Source: Apostichopus japonicus
Taxonomy: Eukaryota > Echinodermata > Holothuroidea > Aspidochirotida > Stichopodidae
Reading direction: 5' to 3'
NCBI RefSeq assembly: GCF_037975245.1
Contig: NC_092575.1
Span: forward strand, 15,544,310-15,604,309
Length of the DNA: 60,000 nt
The notes under the pieces are model-generated. The model was given only the letters and a program-made list of their open reading frames with translations, made no database searches and was not told the origin of the DNA. Position 1 is the first letter of the stretch. Each line of letters begins with the position of its first letter. Position numbers and translations under genes: made by a program. Shown piece by piece: positions 12,497 through 25,700 of this stretch.

Positions 12497-14292
12497 AAGC
12501 ACTGGAGTGTCGCACACTTAGATCAACATAAAGTACTAAATGAAATAATCGTAACTTTTGAATTGAATCATAAATATATAAGACAAAGTTACAAATATAT
12601 CCGCAAACATGCAAATTTGTGTAAACTGCAATAATAAATAAAGTGCCCTAACATTTTCATATTCGTAGATTTAAGATCAGCGTTAATGGTTTACTGATGT
12701 ATAGTAAGGCTGCTACATCACGATATGATTACTAACGAGAACAAATATAACCTCGATTAACAACTGATTCAGACAGAGATATTACAGTAACTATTGTAAA
12801 TCTTAAAACTTTGTACCACAGTTAAGACTGGATTTTGCTGACAGTTCTGATAAATCGGTAGCATGTGCTACTAGGATTACAGTAAGAACTGGGGATATGT
12901 GTAATCCAAACAACTGGAATTGTTGGAATTACACATATGATCCAATTTTTACTTTGGTACAAACACTATAAGATTTACAGTACGGTAGTAACTGTGTTCT
13001 CTGTGTGTATCGGGTGTGAATTAAGGAAAGCAACGTTATATGACCTGAACAAACACATTGAAATGGAAACAGCGGCGGCAGAAATAATTAACTATTTGGT
13101 TCAACAATCTAAGGATGTCTGATCGGTATTGAGCAAATTTACTTGACTATGAAAGTGACATATATCTGTTTAAATATTGTAGCCACTGTCAACTTCAAAG
13201 TATGTAAACAGATTAATGGTGGCGCCCCATAACGCCACTTGTCATATATACCCTAAAGAAAGTGCCTGAAAGTATACGAAGTTAATGTGTGAGTGGCTGT
13301 ACGCAGTGCACTGTGTGCATTTGTGCGGAGTACGGTGTGCATATTTGCGGAGTATGTGTGCATGTGGGAACATGGGTGGTGGCGCTATACAAATTTGGGA
13401 AAGGAATCGAAGCAATTGTAGTTTCCACTCGGCTCCGTCACAAAGGTTGCAAGCCTACGTCAGAACAAGAACAGCTTTCAATATAAGGTCTAGCTTCCAC
13501 ATTTGAACCCCTTTTCTCGATTATGTGACAGCAAGTTCATAGTCAGGAAGAAACCAATTGGTCTTTATTGATCCTACGTGTTCATACAAGAGAACAGATA
13601 TCATGAGAAGTGAGTATACAATGAGTAGAGGTACTAAGGCGATTTCATATCACGTTCGATACAGGACTAGTGAATAATTAACATCCTAGTAACCACGAAC
13701 GTCAATGCAAAAACAAAATTTTCATTTATGAGAGAAAACTATGGGAATCATTTAAAAGTCACGGAAACATTTTGCTTTCACACATTATTATAATGACCAA
13801 ATGACATTGGAGAAGTCATTTTTCTATTCGCTTTACCTATTGTGAAACCGTGCTACCGTACCTACCTTATAAGTGATACTAACCATATTCCAATGGAATA
13901 GTACAGTCATAAAGATCATATAGGATCAATTGCAATATACATCGACCCAGAAAACAAGATCAAATATGAATTATAATTTTTATGATAAATCTAATCATTA
14001 TATGTTTTTAAATACTGAGGACGTGGGTGGAAGAAAATGTTGAGAAAACGACTGCCCGGTAGTAAGGAAAGCCTCGTTCAAATGATTGGCTTGTACGATG
14101 TATCTATCCACCAGGTATACTGACAAATTTTCAATTTATTTGCATTACTATATGATAACATTCGAACAATCTTGGTAAAATGACAGCCTTCCAAAGCAAA
14201 AAAGAACGCGCAGATTGTATTGGAAAGAAACCCACTTTTAAACCTCTGATAGGCTACTTAACCAATATTACATTGTTTAAAATAATCGGGAT
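12497..14292. other. Intergenic, nothing recognised
   Basis: AT-rich sequence without recognisable exons. A GT-rich stretch at 13280-13380 yields open frames in two phases (13285-13506) with simple Cys/Val-rich translations. These are best explained by low complexity. Confidence 0.45.
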
Positions 14293-14620
14293 TTGAGTGG
14301 TTTCGTGCAGCTGAAGCTAACTGTTGACTTTGTATACGACTGGTTTGAGTCTACTAGTTTGTATGTATGTAATTTAGATCCTCCTGCAAGCAGGAGCTCG
14401 CGAAGAAGCCTCATTGGCTTATCCCAGCCGCAAGCTGACCGACGTCAATCTCTTAGATTCATATTTAAAGTCCATTATTATGAATTGTCAATTGTCAAAA
14501 ACTCTCGAACTGGTCGACATACATTAATTTTTGGAGTGACTCGAACCGGGGACCTTATGATTGGAAGGCACCGGTGTTAACCACTGAGCTAACACTCCAT
14601 AGGAGCTAACACTCCAACTT
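14293..14620 (-). mobile_element. tRNA-headed SINE-like element
   Basis: On the minus strand 14598-14533 reads like a tRNA: ggagtgttagctcagtgg (A-box-like) and later ggttcgagtc (B box). The T-stem 3' strand is missing and the acceptor closes only partly, so it is not a functional tRNA. A body of about 240 bp follows, including a perfect hairpin (ctcctgc-aa-gcaggag, near 14381-14396). A short direct repeat (gagctaacactcca) lies just beyond the head at 14586-14617. This arrangement fits a tRNA-derived SINE; the family was not recognised. Confidence 0.55.
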
Positions 14621-16134
14621 GACTGTACATGATTAAACTCTTGACATGTTGCTGGATCATTTAAGCCTGTATCGGGAGTAAATCGGAGGCTGCACTTGAA
14701 AGGATTGCCAGCTAGTAAAAGAAGCCAAGTACATATTTTACATATTTAGTTAATAATTAATTTCATATTCTTTAACACAGACATTGTGGCAAGAGAAGTA
14801 GCCATTTTGCAAACTCAAATTGAAGTATACTTATAATGGCGGATTTCAAGTACACATATTTCAGTAATCCACTTGAACGAAATTTAGCAATAATGACAGC
14901 ATTCGAGCACGGAAACTACAGTTCTTGTCTATCTGTACGGTACTTATGTCCTCTCTGCTGAGTTTTATGAGGACAATCTCTACTGTACTGATATCCTCCC
15001 TAGTATGATGGGGACAATCTATACACAGATAGATATATTCACAGGGCTACATAACTTTCTATTTTACTGTACCTATGCGGACTTCTGTTTATGCTCTCAG
15101 CGTTCATCTTGTGGACTCAAAATATTACTTTTTAATATGTTATATACAACATAAAGCAACTTTCTATCAGATAATAAGGGTAAAAACAGTTTCTTCCTTG
15201 TTTTGAGAAAGTATCTTCGGGGCGGATCGAACATTTCACAAAAGAAGGGGTTGTGCTCTGGGGTCTTTGAAGAGGAAACTGCAAAGGTGTCATAAAATGT
15301 TAATAATTAAACTTTAAGATGTCAAATGGAGTATTATAAGGCATATTTGGACTGTATATTAGGTATGTAATTAGGCCTAATTGCATTTTTTGGTGGTTAA
15401 TGACTGCAACCCCACAGCTTCCATGGAAGCACGTATGATGCTCTTATAACTACCGAGCCTACATCATAGACGATAAGATTAGTCCCACAATGGTACTGCT
15501 ACACGCCCAATACTATACTAATGAGAAGAAACATTTATAGCGTTAAAGAGTCGTTAAACTGTGTAACCAATTGTTTAATAAATTGACAAAAGTGTCGATA
15601 GCAACTTTGCCATTAACTGTCATTAGCTTACCTTTGCATCCCGACCCCCCCCCACCCCGTCCCTTCACCCTCAAACAAAGCAAAAGTAAATAAGGGAGAA
15701 AGAAACAGAAAAGTGTTGAGTAAAATTATAACTGATGTTTCTTTTTCTTTCCTTTTAACAGAGTGCTACTTCACACGGAATGAAAAGGAAGTATTATTGA
15801 ATGGTAAAAGATACATTGCTTTTTTAAGAGGGGGTGCTGGTTTATATTATTGTCATTAGTGTTTTTAAAAGGAACAGTATAGTCACGTTTGTAATAGCAA
15901 TCAGTGTGTCGTTGTCTCGTGTGAGCCTCTCTAAGAGAGCAAACAAAACAGCTGAATAAAATAATTCATCAAAACGTATTTCTGTTTCGGTATGAGTAGC
16001 TTCATTCAAGAGTCGCACGCTAAGAAGAGACAATTTGAGGAAACTGGATGTGAACGAATAATGTTTACAGACTTTTTCAAAAATTAAAATGATCATTTTC
16101 TAGTAGAATGTTGTGCTGACGGAGAAAAGCAAAA
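14621..16134. other. Intergenic upstream of IgR-B
   Basis: AT-rich sequence with a C tract near 15643-15660. No receptor exon or other coding region was identified. The last few hundred bases should hold the IgR-B promoter, but no element was recognisable. Confidence 0.45.
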
Positions 16135-19065
16135 ATGATCGTGGTTAAAATGACGTTTCTTTTATTATTTGGATTTGCAAGCCCTGCAATCGCCGATACA
16201 ACCTGTGTCAAACTCAGCGAATCAGTAGAAGTAATATATGGCCGATACGGAAATAACGTAACCCTGTACTGTAATTTCCCAGGTTACTGTAATCGCATTT
16301 TCTGGAGGTTTTGTTCGACAGTTCTGAAATCTTGGAACTGTTCTGATTGTGAAAAGGACAACCATTATTTAATATGGAATGAAAAAAGTGAAGACGATGT
16401 ATCTCAACATTTTATTCAGATTCTGAATGTTACTGATGACGTTACCGGGCTTTACGAGTGTGCTTGTCAGTATTCGCATCCAAATCTTACATCCGTTACA
16501 AATTCGATTGCGTGTTACAACCTTATGAAATACCCAATGTGCGAATTGGAATTCGTCGTCAATGAAAAAACTCGGGTAATGTTTCTACGTATGGTTTGCG
16601 TTATTCTACATACTATAGGTTATATTTGCATACATAGTTAAGTAACACAGAAACGTATTTCATTTTCCTTTTTATGTAGAGAACAAGCCAATTGTTATCA
16701 GTTAAAACTGGTTAAGTTGATTACCCGTTAATCGGTTAAAACTGATGTGTGTTATAGTTTATTCATTTAATTAATGCTCAGTTGCTACTGGGAAGAAAAT
16801 ACAAACAGAAAATACTTAACACATAATACTAGGCATAATGACTGACTGGACAAACCAGCTAGACCAGAAAGTGGATGATAATTTACTGTAAAATGGTTAA
16901 AATCTGCAATTTGAGATAACTTTAAGAGGTATACTTACTAGTCAAACAAAGTGACAGTTGTTAAGACTCCTAACCAGTCATTAGATGAAACAGCCTTTGA
17001 GAAATGAGTTCGTCTGTAAGTAGTTTGTCCACAATAGCATATGCCGAAAGGTCTAACATGTGTTACTGTGTTATACCACACTTCAGTTTAAACTGATTAA
17101 CGGTTGTCTCTCATTCATAATACAAACTGATCGAGCCATGTACATTGGGTTAGACAACAACATTCTATTACCAGGATTATGCAGCACAACGAATATCATG
17201 CATGCATCAACTATATGTTTGAACTAGCTAAATGATGCAATTTAAAATGTTGAGAATTCTTATAAACCTTATTCTAAGCCCTTTCCTTAAAGTCATCCTG
17301 TGGAATTATTTTCCTGCTGCAGGTTTTTTTTTATAAACAAAATTTGTTAGCATTCTCGTTACTTGGCCACTTAAAGTCGTTTTGTAAGCATTGCCTTAGG
17401 TTATTTACGTAATCGTTGTCTAATCCTTTTTACCCCCTTTGTAACCACACTTTCTATTGAAAGGTTTTTACCGGTGACATAGGCTCAATGGACATCCGTT
17501 ATGACCAAACGGTAAACATCGAAGACCGAGTCTCTCTCAGGTGTGCAAATGGTCTGAATAAGAAAACCAACTGTCCCGGTTTGTGGTTTATAATTTAATT
17601 TATTTGTTTAATTGAGTGCTATATATATATAATTTGAATCTAGATCAAACACTCTTTACCCTTATATAACAATAATGTATAACGATAATGGGATTATTTA
17701 AACAAAGGACGGTGTGCTCCTGCATTGATATGCTGACAATTTTACTGTCAATTCTCCTACCTCTTCTCTTCCCCTGTCGGTGTCTTTCTTTCTTCTCTCC
17801 TTCCCTTGTCTACTAATCCCCTTACATCTATCTCTTTGTGTTCACCATGCTCATTAACCTGCCTGTATTCTGTACGTGTTTTTGTCCCTTCTGTTGCTGT
17901 TACTTGTCTTTTAGCCTTTGAAACGTCAGGCCAACTTACTTTTACACATTCTCATACACCTGCTCTCTAGTGGATAATCAGTTTGCTAACAGTTTTATTT
18001 TATTTTTAATTTACTGAGTCTCTGTAATGACTGGGCCATTTCTTGGGGGTTGCTTGTGTTCTAATTTACAACGTGTAAGCTAATGTATAGGACGTTTGTA
18101 CTTTTTGCTGTACCTTGCTAGAGGTCGCAATTTAAATGATAATTATATTATGCACGTATTGATGCATTGATTCATAAACTTTGCTTGACAAATTAATTGA
18201 AAATTCACCTTATGGTGATTACTAACATAGTTACACTGTTGATTAAGCAGTCGAGGGTCTATGATTTATTGGTCACTCAACATATCCATTTCGTTATTTC
18301 TACTAACCCTGTTAGAAACAACAAAGACATTCACATAAAGTTACATGAATAATTTTATCTACCCATTTATTATTATAATTATTATTATTGTTATCAATTA
18401 GAAAATCAGAATTATTTTTATGACACATTTTTACATTCTCTTGCTCTCTTTACTATACTCTCTCAGGTCTTGAACAACTAGTTGTTGTGAAGAATGTCCA
18501 CAATGGTTGCTGGATCAGATGTTTCTTTGGGCAAAGATGTAAACTGAACTTCTATATGAGAGTGGCACCAGGCGAACTCAATCAAGCAAAGACTGTTGTC
18601 GAGGACCATGGCAGTTATGATTATGCTACACAAGTATCCCGTGGTACAAGTTCCTATGTAATCATTAGTGAGTTACTCGACATCGAGCTGCCGACAACTC
18701 TGGTAGTCGACACTACACAATATGTTACTACCGATTATTTTAAAATGGATGGAACAACACACCCTAGAAGCACAAGCTATATGACACAGACATCGAATGA
18801 ATTCGTCGAAGACACTGAAACCGGTTCACAATTGGCGTCCACAAAACAGCCGACGAGTGACCATCCTACGACAAGGATTTCTGCTAAATCTGGAAAACAA
18901 ACAACCTTAGTGGAAACTACGACACATAGCCTTGAGTTCTTGTCAACTTCCTCCTTCTTCAATGAATTTCAATGGATGCGACATATCAAACAAATCTTAC
19001 CTGTGGTTGGCACTGCAGCAATACTCATCGTGTGTCTGGTATTAGTTCTTGTAGTTTGTTCTTAA
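16135..19065 (+). CDS. IgR-B: Ig-like cysteine-rich protein with mucin-like stalk and no cytoplasmic tail
   Basis: Exons 16135-16575, 17464-17578 and 18467-19065 join in frame (1155 nt, 384 residues) with the same phases as IgR-A and IgR-C. Starts at ATG 16135 or 16150 both give a signal peptide ending near AIADTT. Domain 1 keeps the family pattern: NVTLYC, then six residues later GYC, FW, and DVTGLYECACQ with the doubled F-strand cysteine. Domain 2 has VSLRCANGL, KTNCPG, NGCWIRC and QRCKLNF. A long Ser/Thr-rich stalk (about residues 230-345) resembles an O-glycosylated mucin stalk. The chain ends within a hydrophobic segment (from ILPVVGTAAI to the final CS), so it has no signalling tail. 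It could be tail-anchored, GPI-anchored or dependent on a signalling partner. Intron 1 holds a MITE-like repeat and intron 2 a CT-rich repeat. Function is inferred. Confidence 0.8.
16683..17165 (+). mobile_element. MITE-like repeat, intact copy, in IgR-B intron 1
   Basis: About 480 bp matching, in the opposite orientation, the element at 44910-45904. Shared runs include atacttactagtca, gactcctaaccagt, gaaacagcctttga and gccatgtacattgggtta. No coding sequence is present. Its ends are poorly defined; the other copy suggests terminal inverted repeats. Confidence 0.7.
17725..18012 (+). repeat. CT-rich interspersed repeat, fuller copy, in IgR-B intron 2
   Basis: The 5' CT-rich part (to about 17903) matches 110-350 and the 3' part (17920-18012, starting gaaacgtcagg) matches 9011-9105. 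This copy shows that the sequences lying just before the two duplication arms belong to one repeat family. Confidence 0.65.
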
Positions 19066-22000
19066 GAACATCCTACTTGATTGATGAGGTCAAGATTGGC
19101 TTTATGCAGAAACTGTAAGATTGACATGATATAGTCCAAGTAAAGGGGAAAAAAAGAGGGAAATTTACGAGATCTTAATGTTTCTATTGCTTATCGCGGT
19201 TTATAAGATATGTACTTTTAAAATGCGATTAACTTCTGGAACGCTCCTCAGTGCAAGCCTTTTATGTTAAACTATTGTCTATAATTTCTAACAACTCCAC
19301 CAAATCAATTAATTGAAGCACCAGAGCATCCTTGGATGACATTCCACATAGTTTGTCATGGAAATTTTGTAACATAACATAAAAATGTTATCACTTGTCA
19401 TAATGTTAACTTTGAGTTAAGTGTTGCATCTGAAGAACTGAGCCAAAGATTTGTGTGTTAATTCATTTACAGTTAACGTGATTGATCTCCCACAGTATTA
19501 AAAAGTACTATAGACATTTAGCCTGGACAAGTGGCGGTGTATTTTTTAAGTTAATCAGCATATCAACATCATTTATTTCTGAAATCATTCTTTAAATGTG
19601 TGTTTGTTTTTTTCTTATACTCAATGAAATGTTAAGATTGTTCGACTTAACAGTCGTTATTTAAGATACATCTAACAAATCATAAATTTTTTTTTTCATT
19701 CATTTTAATGTAGCGAAGGATTATTGTTAGTTGACTTTCGTTTGCATTAATATTAAAAAAAACTTCAATCGTTTTCAGCCTTTTTACAAGATCGTTTTGC
19801 TTCAGCACGGGATAATTACATGTATTTACTTTCACAAGACTTCTAATATAGACAACTCAATACATTGCAAAAATATCGTGACATAAATGCATCCTACCAA
19901 TGTATAATTATGCTATTCAGCCTCAAATATTAATTTCATTACATGTTATCCTTTTTGGTATGACTTAAGTTAGAAATTTGTGGTTTGTACTTTCATGTTT
20001 ATTCATTTAAGTAAACACGAAATAGTTCAATCCGGTTCATTTCTGTCTAATAATATTCGTTGTTATAAAACATACAGTGTAATACAAGTTAGCTACTGGT
20101 AATCAGGCGACTTAATTTCATGTTAACCTTTCACAATGATTTTTTACTTTCACATTTATTTTCTAAATTAATGAATAGGTATTAAGTGCTAATGATACAC
20201 TATAAAAACAAATCTTATATCATAAAAGATTTCAAAACGATATGAAACCACATTAAAGCCTAATCAAACTGATTGATGATTGTATTCGTTGTTGACTGCA
20301 ATTTGTTTTAATTATGTTTAATTATCCATTATACACGAAACCTCTGAAACTTAACCCAAACTATAGGAATGCGGGGGCGTTTTCGTTGATGTCATCCACA
20401 GGGAACGTGATGGATGACCCTCATGCATGCATTGACTATAGTCACAGTAATATATAAGCCTATCGTTAAATAAGAATATAAAAGCCAAACATGTTCATAT
20501 ATAGCTATCTTTATTTTTCACGGCAATATGTTTTCCAAGGTATGTTAAAATGGGATGCTTCCTTTAAAACTGAACCGATGATGAACTTTCCAATTAAATA
20601 TCAATAGAACATACGATAAGTAAACAGATAATTGCATTGTTTTTTATTTACCAATAGTCCCATTTGTCACGCCTCGCCGAACATATCAGTACATTTACGC
20701 TTCGCACGTTACGTGTATAAGGGCGTATAATAGTTTGGTTGGTCGAAGCCGATCTGTCACCACCCTATGTTTAGTTGCTAGAGGCTTACTATCAGATGCA
20801 GAGTTCGACCATGAAGAACACCAACTCAAAGTTGTTCGTGGACATTCAGACTTTACGCTCTCCTCCCTCCTCACTTGTGACCCCAAAAAAAGAACACTGG
20901 AAAAATGTAACTTTTAATAGACGACCGTTTTGTTGATGAAACCAATTTACATTTTGTAATTTTAACTCCTGCAGGTAGGTCACATTAACTGCTCATGTAC
21001 TTAATTATAAGGTATATACAAAGGTATATTTGTTAGAAATTTAGAGGTAATTATTTTTTTATGAATTAACTACTTAAAATCGAAGGCACCGTCCCTTTGT
21101 ATTCCTATATATCATAACTCCCCCCTCCCCCCACTACCCCTTCTCCCAAATGATCTTCCAACTCCCCTGCATAGAAATGTAATTAAGTGTGTATACACTA
21201 AAAGTTACAAGCAGTTGCGCGCGAAAAGATGGGAGAGGGGGTGATCTGGTCACCTTAGAAATCATTTGTCACTGGTTCAAAGTATCTAAATCCAGTAACG
21301 GTTTTAACCATTGTTTGATGAAGCAATTGTTTTAACGCAGTAATTATTTACCCCTCAGAGATATTTCGATGGCTGACGTTTATTGCATAAGAGAATTGCA
21401 AGGTTTTGTTTATAATCAAAAGCAATTTTTAGCTATAATAGCACTATGTATCAAGGAGATACTATTTTGATAAAAATGAAAGTCTTTTAATGCATCTGGC
21501 AACAATCCTGTGAGTGACGTAATTATAACTAAAACTGTATCATCATTTATCCACTGAGGGAAATATTATTCTCATTAACAAGTTGTATCTTGATGTTAAT
21601 GTTAATGCAGAGAAAATTAGTAGCTAAACAACCTTTCCGAATGTATTAGATGTTAGCTATAAGTCACAGAGTGACGCTATTAAATCACATAAATAAACCT
21701 TTCAAGAAGATTATCTGCCATTATGAGATTCCAACTACTATGATTATCCTCCTATAGTAAGGAAGGGTTTGCAACAAAAGGCATAAGCGTATAACACACA
21801 AGCAATCATTTCAAGAGTTACAAAAAAATATAGTGAAATCACTGAGATTTCAATTAACAGGTGAAACTACTTCTTAGTACACGTGAGCCTCACATGCCCC
21901 CCCCCCCCCCCCGTCTCGTGGACTTGTGTTATTGAACTAAATCTATGCAGGTGCATCCGACACTATTGGGTCTTTTCTAGTTATTTACAACTCTCTGAAC

Positions 22001-22740
22001 ATTGTTATTTTTTCTTTCTGTGGTATGTTATCATGGTTTAACTAATGTGCATTAAGTGCTAATATTTTAATTGACGATTAATTACCAATTCAGCTCATTA
22101 TAACCCTGTATTTTGTAGATATGCACAGTATGTTGTTATATTTACAGGACATCAACACAATTCTCTGATTAATCTCACTTCCCTTCCCGTCTCCTCGAAA
22201 TTTCCAAAAATCCGATCAATTTCAAAAATATACTTTTAATTTCATATCAAGCAAAATGCAACACGCAATATCATGCACCGTGGCCATTCCTATAAGCCAT
22301 GATATTTTTAACCATCTAGTTCTGATTAAAGGTTCATTTCATTTTATGATAACTTTCGTTACACTGTTTGTCCATTATTCTAATGTGAATTAACTTACTT
22401 AAGAAGCAATTCATAAATGGATACGTCAGCTCGGGTTATTAGAGTGGTCTGATCGACTTTCGCTTTTTCTATATTGTTCCAAAGTGATTAGTTGTTAACA
22501 AAGTCGTTTACAAATTGAATGTATCAATTGAAAAGAAATATGATATCATACAATTTACTTGAAAATTGACTCGTATAAGAATATGTAATGTAAGAGTTTT
22601 AGTTTTGATAATATACACGTTACAGCATCGGCTATGTGAGTGTTTGGAAGTTGCACATTAATGACAAATGTTAATTAAGTGATCTGCTTAGAGCCACGTT
22701 TAATCATAGAATATTAAATCAAGACTATAGAGCTACAATC
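19066..22740. other. Intergenic between IgR-B and IgR-C
   Basis: Mostly AT-rich non-coding DNA with CT and C tracts at 21120-21150 and 21897-21912. At 20695-20917 a less AT-rich island is open on both strands for about 60 residues. It matches nothing I recognise and lacks clear splice sites, so I do not call it a gene. No receptor exon was found here. Confidence 0.45.
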
Positions 22741-25700
22741 ATGAGTAAAGTTGTTGCAATTTTGTCTTTATTTGTATCATTGACCAGAATAATAGAAGGA
22801 GGAGATCCTTGTTTTCGCGTCGATAACGCTACTGAAGACGTAACTGGGCGTCCGTATGGAATTGAGACTAACTGTACATCGTCCTGTGATATCAACGTCT
22901 GGATCATTCATTCTAAAACACGCAAATGGTTTGTTTCTACAAGGTTGGATAACTTACAAGAGTATCGTAATGAATACCAAAAGTGCCACAGACTAGAATT
23001 AAATACATCCACAGTGTCGAGTGATGTTGCGAACGAGCATAATATCTCTTGTCAAACTAAGGGAAACGTTACTACTTTAGCAATACAGATTCTGACTTGT
23101 CTGAATTTGGAAATAAAGCAATTCCGATACCAAATGGAATTTCAGAGAAACGGCGAAAAAACAGTAAGTCAACTTCTAGTTATCTTAAATGTTTTCGTAA
23201 TGCATTTTGGATCATTTTAAGGGGGGGGGGGGGGGGCATTTGGAAAGAATACCGACAACTGACACAAAGATCAATTCTAGGTTCATGTCAATTGACCTAA
23301 TACAGATGACAGGGAGACAATGAGACACTCACCGGGAAGACACATATATTTCAAATATGAAAACTCCTCCTCAATATATATTTGCCATAGGTGACTGGAT
23401 AGTTTCTTGAGTGTGAATAATATTTTCATAAAACCCTTCATTACTTGCTGATGTCCTAGGAGATTAGCTTCATTTTCCTGTTACACTTTTATGAACAATA
23501 TTCTTTCAATGTGACTGTTCACATGGCTGTCAAATTCCTCTGAACCCAAGAATTTATGCAAAGTATATATTATCGGTGAAGATTATTTGTAAACGATTTT
23601 GACATTTTTATGGAAACAAAAGTGCAGTTACCAAGATGAAAGTTGGACAAACGTGTAACTTTTCGTATGTTATGTATTAAATCTATTGTTAAACTTTGAC
23701 ATCATTAGCAGATACTGTTAGGCTTTATTCGCTCTAAAATTAGCTTCAATGATTCCAAATATGCTCACTACAACGGACATATTCATAAAATCGTCTTTGG
23801 ATGAAACCATTTACAAATGAACTTGCTTTCTGATAACGATGCATACTTTGATGTTGCATGCTTTTATCCACAAAACTCAAAATGTGTGTCATGCAATTTA
23901 AAACGATCTTGTCATCCTGCAGTTACCAATTTGATTAAGACTTTTCTTTATTTCTCTCCAGCAATGATATTTCAGGCTCTGCTATCTAATTATGCTTTGG
24001 TCTGCAAGATGAGAAAGTACACAACACTTCCAACATAAAACATTCACATATCTATATTTCAGTTGATGATTGCTTTGACACTATTTGGTTATTCCAACAC
24101 TATAGGAGGATTTTCGATATGATATTAGTGATTTATATTATTGATTTAAATACGTGTGGAGAAAACAAACCACCCTCTTTTTTATTGACAATTCCATTAC
24201 CCGATTCAAATACTGACTGCTGCATAATGACGTCACACAATAAAATGCATTATTAGATATTTGGAAACGTAAACAAATAAACAGTGCGTGTTAAAAGTTC
24301 AGCGGAGGCATTGTACCAATTGATGTTAGTCTACAGATGGTGATACCACTCTAACATGTTACTTAAAACTTGTTTTATTTATCATTCTCGTGAAAATTTA
24401 ACAAAATTAGTTACATTTTTGCTAGAACAAATCATTAGAAATTCATCACTTCTTTGAAGAATACTATTTCCTTTTGCAGGTGATTTACAGCAAGGTGTCT
24501 GGAAAACATACAGTCGATGTTTCCATGGACGACAACATCAAGTTCAGTTGTGCCAGCAACCTTAAGATGAAAAATGACTGTAAAAATATATGTAAGTTTC
24601 TAGCTGAGTATCACTATTATTACAACATTAATCGATGTTTAACTCATTGAGTACTGTACATTGTTAGAAAGAATTAGTAAATTAAAGGTAACAGTTTGGT
24701 GAAATATTACTCGGCATGCCGTTAGTGCAACATAATAAGTTTAAGGCTAACATAACGGGAATATTAGATATCATATGCATTCATCGTTAATTAACGTTCA
24801 CTGTCCGTTGTGTAACATAACAGAACAATGTGAACGTAACAGTACTGTAATACCGTTAATAAGCATTCAGTTCTTGTCGTAGCATAACAGTTGAACGCAT
24901 TTGTAATATGGATAAGGTTAATTAAGAATAATGATTGGTATAATGACTTGACACCCTTTATTATATCCTTTACGGTTTTGTATCATTTATAATACAACGG
25001 GGCACTGCCAATTTACATATCCATTGTAAGTGATATCAAGATTTTCTCCTTAGATGATTTAGGGGCTTAATTATGCACATACTATGTCTAATTAATAACG
25101 TAGGTTGTTAGATATTTTCATATGATATGAATGCGTGCAAGTGTTTATTGCATAAAAACTGTTGTTGATTGTACTGACATTACAGTAGGCAGTTTTAATT
25201 ACTATCTGAATACACAAGGTTGGTGTTACTTAATATATTTCACTAACCGCATAGGCAATTATATCTGATAAAGCTGTTAATCTCCGTGACTTAAAGGGTC
25301 AAAGTTTGACTATTTCCGTTAGTTATTATCCTCTGAAGGCAAAGTGCTATAACCCATGTTAGTTTTCAACTAGGAAAAATTAAACCTATTAAAGAACAAA
25401 ACTTCGCGATAGAGGAATTGCTATTCGTTGTTCAACAGGAAATAATCTCGTGAATTCACGACTTCAATAATAAACGTCGCAACCTTGTTCTAACAAACGG
25501 CTGTAAACTTAAGCTACGTCTTAGCGCAGGCGTCCAGACTGCCGGAAAAAATACGTTTATATAATTTGTAACAGTGCACATTCGAAAGCCATCCGTTTGT
25601 TAATTTTGAACATAATTAAATCCGATGCCCGACTCCACTGTTTCTAATCATTTAATATGTAACGATATGTTTATTTTGGACGTCGTTTTCTAGTTTCACT

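Noticed and set aside
20695-20917. Small gene on either strand
   Set aside because: Both strands are open for about 60 residues, but there is no recognisable domain, splice site pairing or neighbour homology.
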